A stretch of DNA of 64,000 nucleotides, from contig JABAKD010000029.1 of the NCBI GenBank assembly GCA_012845835.1, forward strand, positions 11,990,524 through 12,054,523, given 5' to 3'. Positions 1-12,184 of this stretch are shown piece by piece; the first letter of the stretch is position 1; each line of letters begins with the position of its first letter. Made by a program: the position numbers and the translations under genes. The notes beneath the pieces were generated by a model. That model was not told the origin of the DNA. It saw nothing but the letters and a program-made list of their open reading frames with translations, and did no database searches. The stretch comes from Undaria pinnatifida. Lineage: Eukaryota; Sar; Phaeophyceae; Laminariales; Alariaceae.

Positions 1-1502
1 TCTGTCTCCTAGTTTAGAGATCATTTTCCCGCTACTATCTAACGTGCCAAACTTCTTCATGACACATGCGTCTATTTTCTATATGTCTTCTAGCACGTTC
101 CTCTATTCTAACACATCCACCCCTTACGGGGTTTCTACTCTCGTCTCTGCGTTGCCACAAAACAAAGGCACGTCTGTGCGCCTTCTTCCTCGTCCACCCG
201 ACTACACCAGGCACCTTTTTCTTCTTTCTGGCAGGTCCCCTACACGAAAACCAAATTTCGGCGCTTTTGCGCAGTCCATTGGGCCTTACAAAAGGAAGGA
301 ACGGGGGGGGGGGTGATAATGAACCAGACACAAGGAAACACTACTTCTGTATGTGAGCGATGCAGTGACACTAAACATGACAAGGGCTCCGATTGGGGTG
401 GCAATTTTTGGCCAAAATATTTTGTTCGTAGCCTCGCGGTGGGATAGGGCACTTTTCTGTGTACTTGCGTAGTAGCGAAGGGCGACAGGGAGTGGGGGGC
501 TGGATGGTTTGATAAAAAGAAGCATGGTGTCAACGATGGAGAAGTAAATACCACATATTTCCGTTTGAAGAGGATGGTTTGATAGCTACCATAGGGCTGT
601 GAGCTGGCTAACTGTAATTTACTCACTCGTTTATCAGTTTGCTAGGTATGAAAGTTGGGTATTTGCGGTGATCCGTGGAGCGCTGCGTTTTTGTACCCGA
701 CTGGCGTGTTTGTGACTCGACGTACGTGGTGTTTAAAAGTAAATACAGAGTCGGTCAATTGGTCAGCTTATTTCGCCATCCAACTACTGCAATTTTATTT
801 TTTGCTCAGCCCTTCTATCGCCTTCGCGCTTTTCTTCCTTCTTCTCTCTCCCGATTCGTAACTTAGATCCGGGGTCACTAAGCAGGCTCTTCTCCCCCCT
901 CCCCACAACGGTACGTGCCTTCGTTTTTTTATCGCGGGGAGATTCCAGCTATTTCTTCCCTCGTCGACTCGCATCTATATCTAGCTGTTAATAGCGGTCA
1001 ACAAACAGTTGGAAGTGTCAACGCGTATGCTAAGCTGCGCCACGGACGAAGGGGTATGTAGCGCTTTTCGTTTTGTGTGCAGGAGCACCTCTGGCTGACA
1101 GAAATCCTCAGCCTAGGCACTCCCCGATAGATTTTGCAACCCCATTCACTTTGTGTGTTAGCCGGCTGGTGCCTGTAAAGTTTATGTTCGCAAACATTTA
1201 CGTGGGGACGACTGAAACGCCCCTTCAGTTGTGAAGTATCGTGTTCTCATTCCAAGATCTACTTCGAAGTCTAGTTTCGATTCCCATTTGATGATCTAGC
1301 TCTTTCGCGGAAGGTAAAATCCCCGAATTTCACGATCTCCACGATCTGGGTAATGTTTTTCCAGGTGCGACACGTGTGACACGGCTCTTGCGCATGTATT
1401 TTCCGGGTGGGTTTGTTATACGTATGAGACTGCTCTCGTGCAACACCTAAACCATGAAAGCCATGTTTGAATATAGTATCTAGATGATCTAGAGGTCGGT
1501 CT
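1..1502. other. Left-end stretch without a recognised gene
   Basis: Short open frames on both strands here show no family motif or convincing splice structure. A dispersed repeat copy lies at about 790-970. Downstream exons of the leftward coiled-coil gene could lie here or beyond the edge, but I cannot identify one. Confidence 0.5.
790..970 (+). repeat. Dispersed repeat F, copy 1
   Basis: Matches about 31990-32170 on the same strand and 34785-34985 on the opposite strand over roughly 180 bp. The shared core reads GATCCGGGGTCAC, then AAGCAGGCTCTTCT and ATCGCGGG. Two of the three copies flank PurF exon 7 in inverted orientation. Confidence 0.6.
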
Positions 1503-1620
1503 TTAAAAAACTTCCGCTCTAACTCCGACCCTAACCCTAACCTTGAGCCTGACTCTACCCCTGTCTCGAACCCTCTTTCGAACGCTAACCTTATGGCAGT
1601 ATTTTGAGCCTAGTTCGTTC
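1500..1620. repeat. Degenerate telomere-like repeat (CCCTAA type)
   Basis: Contains CCCTAACCCTAACC followed by decayed variants (CCTGACTCTACCCC, CGAACCCTC). It overlaps the open frame that extends the last visible exon of the coiled-coil gene, so the matching Val/Arg/Gly-rich C-terminus is suspect. Similar interstitial tracts occur near 13025-13110, 15770-15820 and 61560-61625. Confidence 0.5.
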
Positions 1621-4600
1621 GCACCTGTCCTACCCGTAAGCCACACCCTACACCATAGCATTATTTCAGCCAGAGCTGCTCGCACCTCTTGCATGCGAGA
1701 CAGCCCCAAAGCCACAAGGTAGGCATCGCCGTGAACCAGCTCCGACACTCCACTAGGAACGGTACATCTGCTTAGCTTGTAGAACCGCGCCATCACGGCT
1801 CGGAACCCGTCGGAGGACACCAGGGGAGAAAACGCCTCAGCATCTTGTTGAGCGGTGGAGGCAGCGGCGGCAGCAGCGGAAGGGAAGCCGGGGGCGATAC
1901 CTAGCGCGCGGTCTACCAATTGCCGCCGATGTCGTCGTACCACCTGAGGAGAGGGATGGGAGGGGAAGGGAGGGGAGAGGACGCTGTGTTCATTTGCAAG
2001 AAACGGTATGCGCTACGTCTTTCGCTACTCCAGACAAGAAAAACAATGGGGCGTTGGCGGGTGTCGAGTGGCGTGGCTCAAACCAGACTAAAGGCAATCG
2101 ATTCGTGATCTCTTGAGTCCACGGTTGCGATCCACGCAAGCAAACAACAGGCCCCTTGCGTTCGGGTTTAACGTATTCACCAACTGATTACCACAATGTT
2201 GTTTACATATAGAAAATAGTAAATATCGACGGACGCGCTTTACAGCACTCACGCGAGACGCAACCGCATACTTCAGTATTCACGTAGCCATCGCGCACAT
2301 GAATCATACAGAAGGATAAACACAGCGCAAACACAAGCCCCGCCCCTCTACTACCCACCAGCCAGTGCTTCATGAAGAGCCACAGCACATCGTCCACGTC
2401 CACCCTCTGCTCTCTCCCGCCGGTCACAGCGGGGTGGCCCATCAGCTTCCCAAGCGACATCTCCACTTCCGATACCCTTGGCCTGTATGGCATGGCACCC
2501 CCCCCGCCACCCCCCGGGCCCGACTCTGCTGGAGGTGACTGTGAGCACTTGTCGAACAGCTCTTTCGCCACAGTTTGTGCAACGTCGGCGCTTTCGTGCC
2601 AGTACTGGCGGCTCGTCCTGGGATCCTGCAGCGTCACGGGAAAAAGCTCTGAGATGGGCTTAGATTCGTCGCGAAGAATCGCGGCCATACTGCTGCTGCC
2701 TTTCAAGGATCCGCTTCCGCCAGTGTCACCAAGCCCGCTGGTGTTTCCGGAGTTTCCAAGGCTAGACAAGTAGCTGAGACGATGTGGGGCGCGGGGGGGG
2801 TGGGCGATGAAGCACTGGGATAAACAGAGATAATATGACAGTTTTTTACCTTCACGGCTATGTACTAAAGCTAACGTTTGGGAACGACAAAGAAAACCCT
2901 TGCTGCGCAAACTGCCACAAAATACATAAGCACAAGACCTTCCTTCTTTCTTTTGCCGGCGATACTAAGGCATTTTCTTTTGGGAAGACGAACAACAGTA
3001 GGGACGTCAATTCGTACTTCTGTAGGAGCGGAAAACGTCGAGCCTTGGATCATAGGTGTTTGACGATCTAGGCACGTTAGCCGTGCCAGTAGTGGATGTC
3101 ATCGCTCTCCTTCACCCCTTTAAATTTCCTCTCGCGTTTTTTCCGACAAGCTACTTGGTACTACAGTAGTACTTTGCCATTTTTGCAATTTTGAAAGGGG
3201 TCAAGGGCTGCGAGGTGTACGGGAGAAGCCTGCCAGATTTCCCGCCAGCGTCTACTCGCGCACCGGGTTTCAGGCACAGACTACTGCTGAATGTGCCATT
3301 TTTTTCTACTACGAAGCGCCTCTCTTTCGCAATTTTCAAAGTACATATCGGGTCGGCGATGGGATGCTGATGGAATGCTGATGCCGCACCCGCGGCAGCA
3401 GCACCGCAACAAGCCCGTCCGCGAATGTCATAGCGCGCGGGAACGCAAAGCCTGCCTACCGCGTGCAAAACCATCGCACAAAGCTAACGCACAAAACTTA
3501 GCTACCACGCAAAACATATAATCACTCACGCTTTCAATTCATCGTCATCCGCCCCGCCTTCCCCCTCCTCTCCGTTATCCCGTCCACCCGCGGCATTACC
3601 CCCCACGGTCACCGCGGGTTCCGCCTCCCCTCTAATCCGATGGAACGTCGCCACCGCGCGCAGATAAAACGCCAGCGCTTCCTCATCTTGCAGCTCCACG
3701 TCGCCCTCAAAAGAAGGGCCGGAGTCCTCGTGGGGGAGACATCCACAAAATGCCGCAAACAGCCGTAGTCTCGACAGTGCCGGCGCCAGAGAGCGCACGT
3801 TGAAAAACAAGTCCTGCGCTGCTCTTTCTGCGAGTTCGGGCGTTCCCCACTGCCTCACGAGGTGGTCGAAAGTTACCCAGCAAAGCGGCCGACGTGACGG
3901 ACCTGACACGGCCCCTCGGAGGGGGAGGCCGTTACGCCCCGCCTGCGAGTCGTTCCTGGGAGAGAGAGAGAGAGAGTTCGTGTGGGACAAGGAGGGCGGT
4001 GGATGATGTCGGGGGGGGTGGGGTGTACTCGATAGTCATGCATGCATGTGGCCGTACGTAGTGGTATGAGCATATGTTATAGTAGGTATTAGTATGTATT
4101 AGTATGTATTAGTAGGTATCAGTAGGTATTAGTAGGTATAAGTAGTGGTGTAACCATAGTGGTATGACCCTCGCATCCCTACAATGTGGCGGCGGAGCAT
4201 GTCGGGCTTTCACCAACCAGGCAGGCATTGCTTGCACCTAGCGCGAAGAGCTGTGGCGTGTTCGGCGAGTCGCATGAAGGGTGAGCTGCATCCTGCTAAA
4301 AACAGTCTGCGAGGCGGACTTGCATATCGATGACAGCTTCAATGAGTTACTTACATTTCCGGTATGGCCACTTCCAGAGACAACCATGGGTGTACTGTGT
4401 AACTGCCTCGTGGGTTCCTTACCTTAAACGCTACATGATGCGATCGTTTCCCTTGTGCGGAGGAACTCTTTTCCACCACGCACAAATTATTTAACTCGAC
4501 CGCCAGCTGTGATCGATCGCCAAAAGCAAAAACCGTACCCTGGTGGTAAAACTCATGTAGTGAGCGGCATATTTTACAGTGTCCTTGTCGGGGAGGGTGG

Positions 4601-7600
4601 GGTGGGGGGGGAGCGCGCTGCCGACGACGCCATCTGCTAAGGCATTTTTCCGTTGGGCGGTGTTTTTGGCCGAATATTGACCAACTACCCACCTACCCAC
4701 CCAAATTGAGCCATATATCAACTACGAACTCCACGCTGTGCTGCTTGGTCTTGCGTCGGGCGCAGGAGCGCGAGCGCGCGAGTTAACCAAGCCGCCCCCT
4801 CACCTAAGCTTGGCCGTGTATACTTCCGCGATCTGCTGCTGCGACCAAAACGGCGGGTGGTGCACTGCTCTCGCCGCGATGCCACCCACGCCTCTGAGAT
4901 AGCCGGGGCGCATGAGCCTGAGCATACCCAGAGGCACCTCACAAGACCGTACCAGTCTCTTCCTCCACGTCCGTTGCACCCTCGTCGACGCAAGCCGCTT
5001 GCGGATTCTCTCGTACGTCTGGAAACGCGGGTCCACATGAAGATCGAAGAAAAGTGTCTCGATTGCACGAAACTCAGCTTCCGTTTTTTGTACAACAGTA
5101 GTTCCTTTCCCGTAAGGCAGCTCGTACCCCGGTCCCGACTCGTGCCTCACGTTTCGGATGTGGTATAGAATTGCCAGCAGCCTCCGGTACGCTGCGAGGG
5201 GCCTCGTGCCATCCATGGACGTTGCTTGGGGCGTGGGCGACTGTTCTGACCCGTCGCCCTCGCCAGCAGTGCTGTCGCCCGCTTCGGCCGGGTCCTCCGG
5301 CGTTTCGGCTGGGAGGAGTGACTCGGGCGGGTCTCGGTTCGCCGTAGAAGCCTACGATTACACGTTTTCGTAGCAATAAAACAGCATTTGGTGCGTTGCA
5401 GAGTCGGCATTTTGGAGAGGGCGGGGTGTTTCTTCTTTAATTCCGCAAGCTACGTGCTCTCGTTTGTCCTGGGGTCGGGAGCTTTTTTGGAGGGAGGGAT
5501 TTTATCTGTTTGAAGCTTTTGCCTATATAGGCGTTTGTGTTCCGACGAGACTTTGAGTGAAATCGCAATCATTAACGCTGCGGCGAGAAAGGTGTAGAAC
5601 ACGCGAGGCAGACGTATCACGCAGCTTGAAAAATGTTGTTATATACCACTCGATCGGAGGAGCTTACGGCTGACATAACTGAAAATGATTCTGCTAAAAA
5701 AATATTGTTGTTTTGTTCGTTGCGGGGTCGGCATACTAGAGAGGACGTGATATCTCTTCTTTAAGCCTTGTCTATATAGACACTTATTTCCCGGCCAACT
5801 TTAGTACGAAACTTGACTAAATTTAGGGTAGGGGAGCATAACCCATGGCAGGAGTGATCGGAGAGGGTGCCATTGCCGGCATTTGGTACTCGCACAAGTT
5901 TCAGTACTGGTTACATGGCACTATTCGTACTCGCTAGAACCAACATGCAGCTCTAGGGAAGATCGACTACGTGATATGCTTGCTTTGGCAGCGAGCAAGC
6001 CCGTACAGTAGCTCAAGAAGCGCCAAAAATAAAAATCCACGCCATGGAGAGCAACGCACCGCGCAAAAGGAGGTGATGGAGGGCTAGATCGTGCATACAA
6101 TCGAAATCACACCGATTTCGCTCTCACGAAACATTTCCGCGCCGGTCATGGACGAGTGCCAAACGATCACGAGATTCCGCCAACGGCAACAAAAACAGAT
6201 AAAACGGGGTACGAAAAATAGATAAACGTTGAACAGATACAAACATAACCATGTGTATGCAAAACTGCATGCTGGGTTCCGTTCCGAACCAAGGATTATT
6301 TCCGAAAGGCTCTCACATCGAAAATCTCTCTCTCCACGGCCCGCTGGCACTTCACCAGCTGCTTCACTGCGCTCTCGGGCATGCGGTCTTTCACCGCCTC
6401 CACCGCCGGCTTCATGAGGGAGTAGTGGCGATGCACAAGCGCGCCCAAGTTGCTCCTCGTTTCCACGTCCATCCCCTCCCCGAGGTCCGCGCGGCTTGGC
6501 ATGTGCACGGGCAGCTGCAGGGCGTTGCTGAAGAACTGCCAACGGTCGGCCAGCTTCAAAAACACCTGGTAATAGGCATATAATTAATTACGTCCTGGTG
6601 TATATCATCGCTAGAAAATTGGCTATTTTTAAGATGTCTTTGCCGAGGATTTAGCGTGGACCATCACACCTAACGCCTAGTGTCCATTATGCCAGCAATC
6701 ATATCTTTCAAAATTGCGCGCTTTTTAAGAGCACAAAAAAGGAGCATAAGTGAGAGTCACATCGAGAAAGGGGCTTAACAGCGGGAAAACATTATTAAAG
6801 ATACACCATAAACTTGAGCTATGCAGTCAGCCGTGTATCTCTAATGAAAGCACCCTCTGGGCGCCATCTGCCTGTTAATCCTGGACCTCGGATGTTCCCA
6901 AGGGTCGCAGTCGTCCCTTTAGTCAGCACCGCCTCAAACAGGGGGAATCACGGCGTTTCTTGGTCCGTGGGGATGCGTACCATGACCTTCAGGTGTGCAG
7001 TTTCGGAAACTCCAACGAGAAAGAAAAAAGAGACACAAGAACGCCGGGGGATTTGAACCCAGATTGTGCTTTCAATAGAGACACACCGTAACCACTGAGC
7101 TCTGCAGTTAGCGCTGACTGCATAGTTCAGTGGCTACGGCATATATCTCTAACAAACATAGTAGTTTTCTTTTTCATATCCTCCGGCGGATGGGGAAAAA
7201 TAAACTCACCCCACTCCCAGGTATTTTTATACACGTCGCGTGTCAATTTAAGTCGACTGTATTTGCAATCCAGCGCCACCATGAAGTAGTTTTTTTTTTG
7301 TGGACCCCCTTTCCAGCAAAAAAGCACCAAAAACTAGAAAAAACATAGCAGAATGCATATAAGCCCACCTGGTAGTCCACTTCGCCGTTAGTCTCCTCAT
7401 GCGCGTCACGGAACACCGCGACGGCGTCCGATGTTGTCACTTCCGGCCACAGGGTTCGCGCGATCGCCATAAACTGGGGCAGGTCAACAGTAGCCTTGCT
7501 CTCGTTGAGGAGGCTGTCGTACACCGTCTCAGCGGCCGCGAGAGCACTTTGGTCCACCCTCCCGTCACCGTAGATAGGGGTGCTGTCCGTCAGAACGCCT

Positions 7601-10600
7601 GTCGCGGCGGTCTCGAACATGAGCCTTACCGCGGCGCGGCGGTTGACCTGCTCTTCCTTGAACGAATGCAACATGATGCGCAAGAATAAGAACAGGTCGA
7701 CGCAGGTGGACGAAGGGTCTTGCCCTGGTAACCTCCCTTCGCAAGACACGGCGATGGCCCTTGTCGCGTCTAGGACCTTTCTCTTTTGGTCCTCCAACGC
7801 TTTGACAAGGACGTGGTCCACCGTTTCTATCGCGTCGCTGGAGAGCAACCATACGACGTCCCTACCGCTGGCCAGCGGTTCCGCCTGCTCGCTTCCTTCA
7901 CCTCCCTTCCCGGCAACGCCTCCTCCTCCCCCTCCTCCTCCTCCTCCTTTCGGCTTATTATCAAACCCGCCTCCCGACACATGACCTCTATCGCGGGAGT
8001 TTTCTCGATCCGTGTCGGTCTTCGACTCCTCTAATATCTTACTTTTTAGAGTGTATAGGTCAGTGCACATGGCGCTGACCCCCCACTGTTCCCTAAGCAA
8101 GGACCCCACGGTACCCTCGACGATGGCGAGGCAGTACACGAGGAAGGTAAGGTAATCCTCTCCGTTGCTCTCGTTGAGAGCGTGCCAGAACAGGGTCGCC
8201 TCCGCGCTTTCATTCGCCAGCGCTTTCACGCCGTAGTACAGCCCCCACCTGTCGTCGTCCGCTTGGGCGACGAGCTTGGACTTGCCTCCGGCGTTGGTGG
8301 CGGCCAGGAGGGCCCTGGGAGGCTCGAACCACGCGTATACGAACTCGGGAAAGCGGACACGGAGATCTTGCTTGTATCGGAGCACGCTATCATCCCATAT
8401 CTTGGCCCGTAAGATGGCACGCATTACCGTCCGTACCCAAGCCACGGTTCGCGCGGGCCTGTACCCCTTGAGGTTGGGCAGCATCAGGCGGTACCCGTGG
8501 CACTGCAGTCGGGTTTGGCCCTTCAATTGTCGCTCCTTTTCAAGAGCGTCGGCTATGTTGCTCAGGTCGTCGAGAGCCTTTCGGCATTTGATGCACAGGA
8601 CGGACGAGCCTATCTCTTCCTCGTCTTCTTCTTCGTCCTCACTGACCCCCGCTCCCCACTCCCCCCCTTTTCTTCCTCCGTCCAAGTTACCAGAAGCTTG
8701 GCTCGGATCGTCACCGACCGCTGCGAGTGTTTCCTTCCCCCCACCCCTCGCCTTCTTGTGCTTTGGCTTGCGCTTAGCCCTGTTTTTTGAACCTTTCTCC
8801 GCTCGCGGCTGCTCCTCGTCGCGGTCTTTACCCTCCTCATCGTCGTCATCGTCTCCATAGCCCACCCTATCGTTGCCGGCCTTCATTGCTTCAATCTCTG
8901 TTAGTCGCTTAGCCTCGTTCTCCATGAGCTCCTTCACAAGAGACTGCCGCCGCTCCATCTCCTCAGTCACCTTTGCGGCCTGCATCTTCGTGTTCTGCAG
9001 CTCTTGCTTAACCTGCTGCATCTCCGCCTCCGCCGCGAGGTGCTTCTCTTTCAGCCTCCTCAGGTCGTTCATCTCCTGCTTCCGCGACGCCAGTTCGTGT
9101 TCCAAAGCCCTACATCGGTCCTTAAGTTCCACTTCGGTCATAGCCTTGCCATCAGCCTGCATCGTCTTGAAGATGCCGTTAAGGGTGCGAAGGGTGTCTC
9201 CCATCCTATCCACCTGCGCCTTTGCCTCCCTCTTGGCGCGCGCCTGCTCCTGCTCTTCTGACCCGCGACTGTCGTGGATGGCCTTAATTCTTGCCTCGTA
9301 GTCGGCGCATGTGGCCGCAAGCTTCCTGGTCCAGTCCTCCTCAGCCGTTTTTCTCTCCCTCCTCCCTTCTAACACGCTCGCAACACACTTGTCCAGCGTC
9401 CACAAGCAGTCACTGTAGAGTCCGTGGAGACGGTTAAAGGCCGAAGCGTTTCGTCGGCGCATCTCCTGGAGCAGCTGTCCGTGAGGTAGGCACATCACGG
9501 ACACCTGCTCGCAGAGCTCCCCGCACGTGAGGTCCAACCACTTCTGTTCGAAGAGACACCTTCCTAGGGTGCGCTGAGCGGCGGCCCACCCGTCTGGACC
9601 TATGCCTATCGCAGATCGTACCCACTCTCCCGTCAGGCCAAGAGGCGTATGCTTTCCCGCGTCCGGATATTCGTCCCCAGTTTCTCTAACTTTATCTTCG
9701 TCTTCTTGCTCCGCAGTAGACTTACACTCTTTTATATCTCGCCACTGACCTTTCTTTGCCCCTAGCCCGTTCCTTGAGCCTGCCCCTCCTGCCCTCTCCG
9801 TGCGCCCGCAATCCATAATTTGAACCGCCTCCACGACGGCCGCGCGCGCGCCGAAATTTCTACCAACCTCGTGATGCAGCGCGTGCATGTCGTTCTGCAT
9901 GGGGCTCGTGAATGCCCCTTCCTGGCCTTCCCCTCCCCCCCCCGGGTCGTCAAGTACAGCCATTGCAGCCTGGAACTCCCGGACGAGGCCGAGCGCGTCC
10001 CCCCGAGACACGGGCGTCTCCCGCACACTCTTCGCCCGTGCTATAAACTGCCACGTGCCCTCCGTCCCCCTCACAGCCGAGTAGTTGCTCTTGAGACCGG
10101 TCGGGGCGGCGCCTTGGGTGGATGCCTTCCGCCTGCCCCCCGCTCCACCACCGCTAACCCGGGAACATCCAAGGCCAAAAGCTTCGCCCCCCGTGGTCGC
10201 CGGACCCTTGCGTTTCATGCCGGCCATGGTGGGTGGGCGGTCTGCCGCTGAAACAGAACGTCGGATTCCGGGAAGACCTGCTGGGGCTGAGGAGTCTTGT
10301 TGGCTAACCCCGAGGGAGTTGGTGGAGATAGGGCTCGAATTCGGAGACGGGGTTTGCTCTGGCCGTTTCCCTCGATCTTGGTCCCATGCGAAGAGCTCGG
10401 GCGGTGGCCGGTGTTCTTCTGGGTCTAGACCTGAAAATGACAGCATCTTACGTAAACGGTATGTAGTCGCGTCGTCTTAAGATGTGTACAAGTACTTTGC
10501 ATGTGCATGTACGAGGTAGTTGGTGAAATGCACCGTAGGCACGTAATAACAGCAAGAAATTGCGCTGGTGTGGTTCTGCCTTGGGGATTATGTTTAGTCG

Positions 10601-11554
10601 GCAACGCTTTACACAGCTGGATCCAGTATGATTATAGCGCAACTATTGGGGATGGCTCCAACGTAATGTCATGGACGAACGGGCTTGCGCCGATTATGCG
10701 GTTGCACCGTACTGACATTGCCCGCGACCTGTCCATGTTGTTTGTTCTCACACAAACTCATCATCAAACTCTAGTCCGTGGTCACAAGACAGGCTCCAAT
10801 CAATACTCCTACGTACACAGACAGTAGTGACGTGCGGTGCGTATCAGCCACTGGTGCGGAGAGGGGGTGGTGTTGTTTATTACACGGATCCCTTGACCAA
10901 ATCATCAGCTTCAATTCATAAGTGAAGGTGCAGCGAGCAGTACAGCATTTGGAGCATAGCCTCGTTCCGCCGCATTGACCGAAAGGGAAATCATGGTTAA
11001 AACCGCTGTACCCACGGTTGAGGACGAACTAATTGGAATTAGACTAGGCTGATTTTTGTAGGGGTAACCACGCCTCCACGCCTAGACCTACACGGCATCT
11101 AACCCATACCGCATCAATAAAGGGGCTATCTACTTAAATACCCTTTACCTTTGAAACTGTCGGGAACGCCGAGCCCGCCAGGGAAGAAGCCGTTGTCGCC
11201 GTCTTCATGCGACGGCAAGTCGGCCTGATTAATGTCATGCAAAGCGCCAATTTTAAAGTTCCCAAGGCCAACCGTAGCGAGCCCCCCGGGGGTTGAATGA
11301 GATCCTCGCATCCCCCTCCCCGTGTTTGACAACGCTGTCATCGGACCTGCGTCATCATTGCGTCGTGGAATGCCGCCGCCGCTGGTGCTGGTGCTGCCAT
11401 CGAATGGTGAGTTGGTGGCCCATGGTCGCAGCTGGCCGGTGCTCGCCGTCGCCGCCCTACTGCTGCCAGGCAAGGGGGACGGGGCACTCGAATGGGCGTG
11501 CCGGGTCTTTGGCTGTCGCCATGATGGCACTGCATCGTCCCAGTCTGGGTTCAT
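1503..11554 (-). CDS. Large uncharacterised coiled-coil protein with degenerate EF-hand-like segments (7 exons seen, 3' end uncertain)
   Basis: Exons, all with GT-AG sites and matching phases: 11554-11149, 10430-7369, 6565-6317, 5351-4804, 3955-3530, 2773-2359, and one starting at 1943. The start is the first Met of the 11554 exon (MNPDWDDAVPSW); an ATG at 10446 was dropped because it overlaps an acceptor (TTTTCAG) that joins in frame. Exon 2 encodes a Ser/Pro/Gly-rich leader, a helical block, a long charged coiled coil (about residues 480-655), an acidic and Lys-rich linker, then a W/F/Y-rich block near residues 786-936 with motifs RFPEFVYAWFEPP and DRWGLYYGVKAL. The exon 2/3 joint lies in an EF-hand-like helix-loop-helix (ETNGEVDYQVF) lacking canonical first and twelfth ligands. 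Later exons carry RRLLAILYHIRNVR, LRLMRPGYLRGV and a low-complexity acidic stretch. I do not recognise the family. A weak resemblance of the block before the coil to axonemal dynein p33-type light chains is only a guess. The last exon stays open to a TAA at 1503 through telomere-like sequence, so an earlier donor and further exons beyond the window are likely. Confidence 0.75.
4010..4285 (-). mobile_element. Dispersed element A, near-complete copy
   Basis: About 270-300 bp non-coding element. Read on the minus strand it carries TGCGACTCGCCGAACAC, TTGGTGAAAGCCCGACATGC, CATTGTAGGGATGCGAGGG, an internal run of AATAC-rich 10-mers and a terminal CGAGTACACCCC. Other copies: 19150-19370, 26765-26880, 32735-32870, 33265-33375, 50465-50590 and a fragment at 61925-61990. 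No coding capacity, so a non-autonomous transposon or retroposon. It lies in intron 4 of the coiled-coil gene. Confidence 0.6.
5375..5800. repeat. Imperfect tandem duplication with TATATA-centred palindromes
   Basis: Two related units. Both carry GAGTCGGCAT or GGGTCGGCAT, then GGAGAGG or AGAGAGG, TCTTCTTTAA, and a palindrome around TATATA (GCCTATATAGGC near 5521, GTCTATATAGAC near 5771). They lie just upstream of the acceptor of the 5351 exon, in intron 3 of the coiled-coil gene. I saw no copy of the exon itself in the repeat. Confidence 0.5.
7030..7170. repeat. tRNA-like sequences, probably SINE head or tRNA pseudogene
   Basis: On the minus strand (about 7115-7036) an A-box-like GAGCTCAGTGGTTACGG and a B-box GGGTTCAAATCCC lie at tRNA spacing, but the acceptor stem does not pair and the anticodon loop is poor. 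Another A-box-like stretch, ATAGTTCAGTGGCTACGG, lies on the plus strand near 7131. A tRNA-derived retroposon is likelier than a working tRNA gene. Confidence 0.35.
7165..7275 (-). mobile_element. Poly-A retroposon family C, copy 1
   Basis: On the minus strand the family reads GTGGTGAGC or similar, then TTTATTTTTCCCCATCCGCC, GGAG and an A-rich tail. Copies: 7165-7275, 30820-30985, 41940-42060, 55360-55525, all in the same orientation. No coding capacity. SINE-like, or a LINE 3' end, by its oligo-A tail. Confidence 0.6.
10431..11148. other. Intron 1 of the coiled-coil gene
   Basis: Donor CAAAG, then GTAAAG, at 11148 and acceptor TTTTCAG at 10431, phase 1. Open frames on both strands here show no family motif. 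Confidence 0.6.
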
Positions 11555-12184
11555 GCACCGCGGTGGTTAGAGTGCTGCCCGTACGTACGTCGAAAGAAGG
11601 CTGATTGCGAGGCAATCATTGATTGACCAACGGTGTTTGAGTGGCTGAGTCGATTAGGTAACATGAAGAGGAACGCGGGATCAAATATACTACATGGAAG
11701 ACTGAGGGTTGACCCTTTGGCTGACGCATTTCCGCAGATTAAGGTTACAAGTAGTACAACACGGCTAAAAAGGCCTTGACGCGTCAAATAGACCCGTCTT
11801 AGGTCGGGACTAACAGTTTACAGCTTTTTTACAGTTACAACCCCATAACGCGGCGTAACTCGAAAGGAAAGCCCCTTTTGCTCTTCTTTTGTTCTTAGAT
11901 TGCTCTGGTCTAAGCAACCTGTGAGTTGAGACGGGGCGCTCTTTGGTTGAGAGTGGGATAGTACGCCTGATACCCAGAAGGGTAGAGTTTGTGTAGGTGA
12001 AGTACCCTCCGTCGTACACTGCTGTGCCGTGTGGCGTGTGACACTGCTGCAAGACACTTGACAACGCGGTTGGATTAAATTTTCCCCCAAAAGCCTTCCA
12101 ACCTCTGTATAACGCTGCTCATGTTTCATGCGTTCGATCGATCACAAAGCATCTACCTTGCACAGCGGGTTGTACTCGAGTACC
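11555..12184. promoter_or_regulatory. Shared divergent promoter region
   Basis: The 630 bp between the start codons of the leftward coiled-coil gene (11554) and the rightward FKBP gene (12185) must hold both 5' UTRs and promoters unless undetected upstream exons exist. I see no clear TATA box and no convincing open frame. A palindromic run CGTACGTACG lies near 11580. Confidence 0.45.

Noticed and set aside
7036-7115. Functional tRNA gene
   Set aside because: A and B boxes are present, but the acceptor stem does not pair and the anticodon stem is poor.
7243-10446. Single-exon gene starting at the 10446 ATG
   Set aside because: The ATG lies in the last bases of an intron ending TTTTCAG; joining to the 11554-11149 exon keeps frame and gives a longer protein. 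The 3' end also splices at 7369.
12128-12184. Upstream in-frame ATG of the FKBP gene
   Set aside because: Would add a polar stretch before the signal peptide core; the MMQLALG start gives a standard signal peptide.
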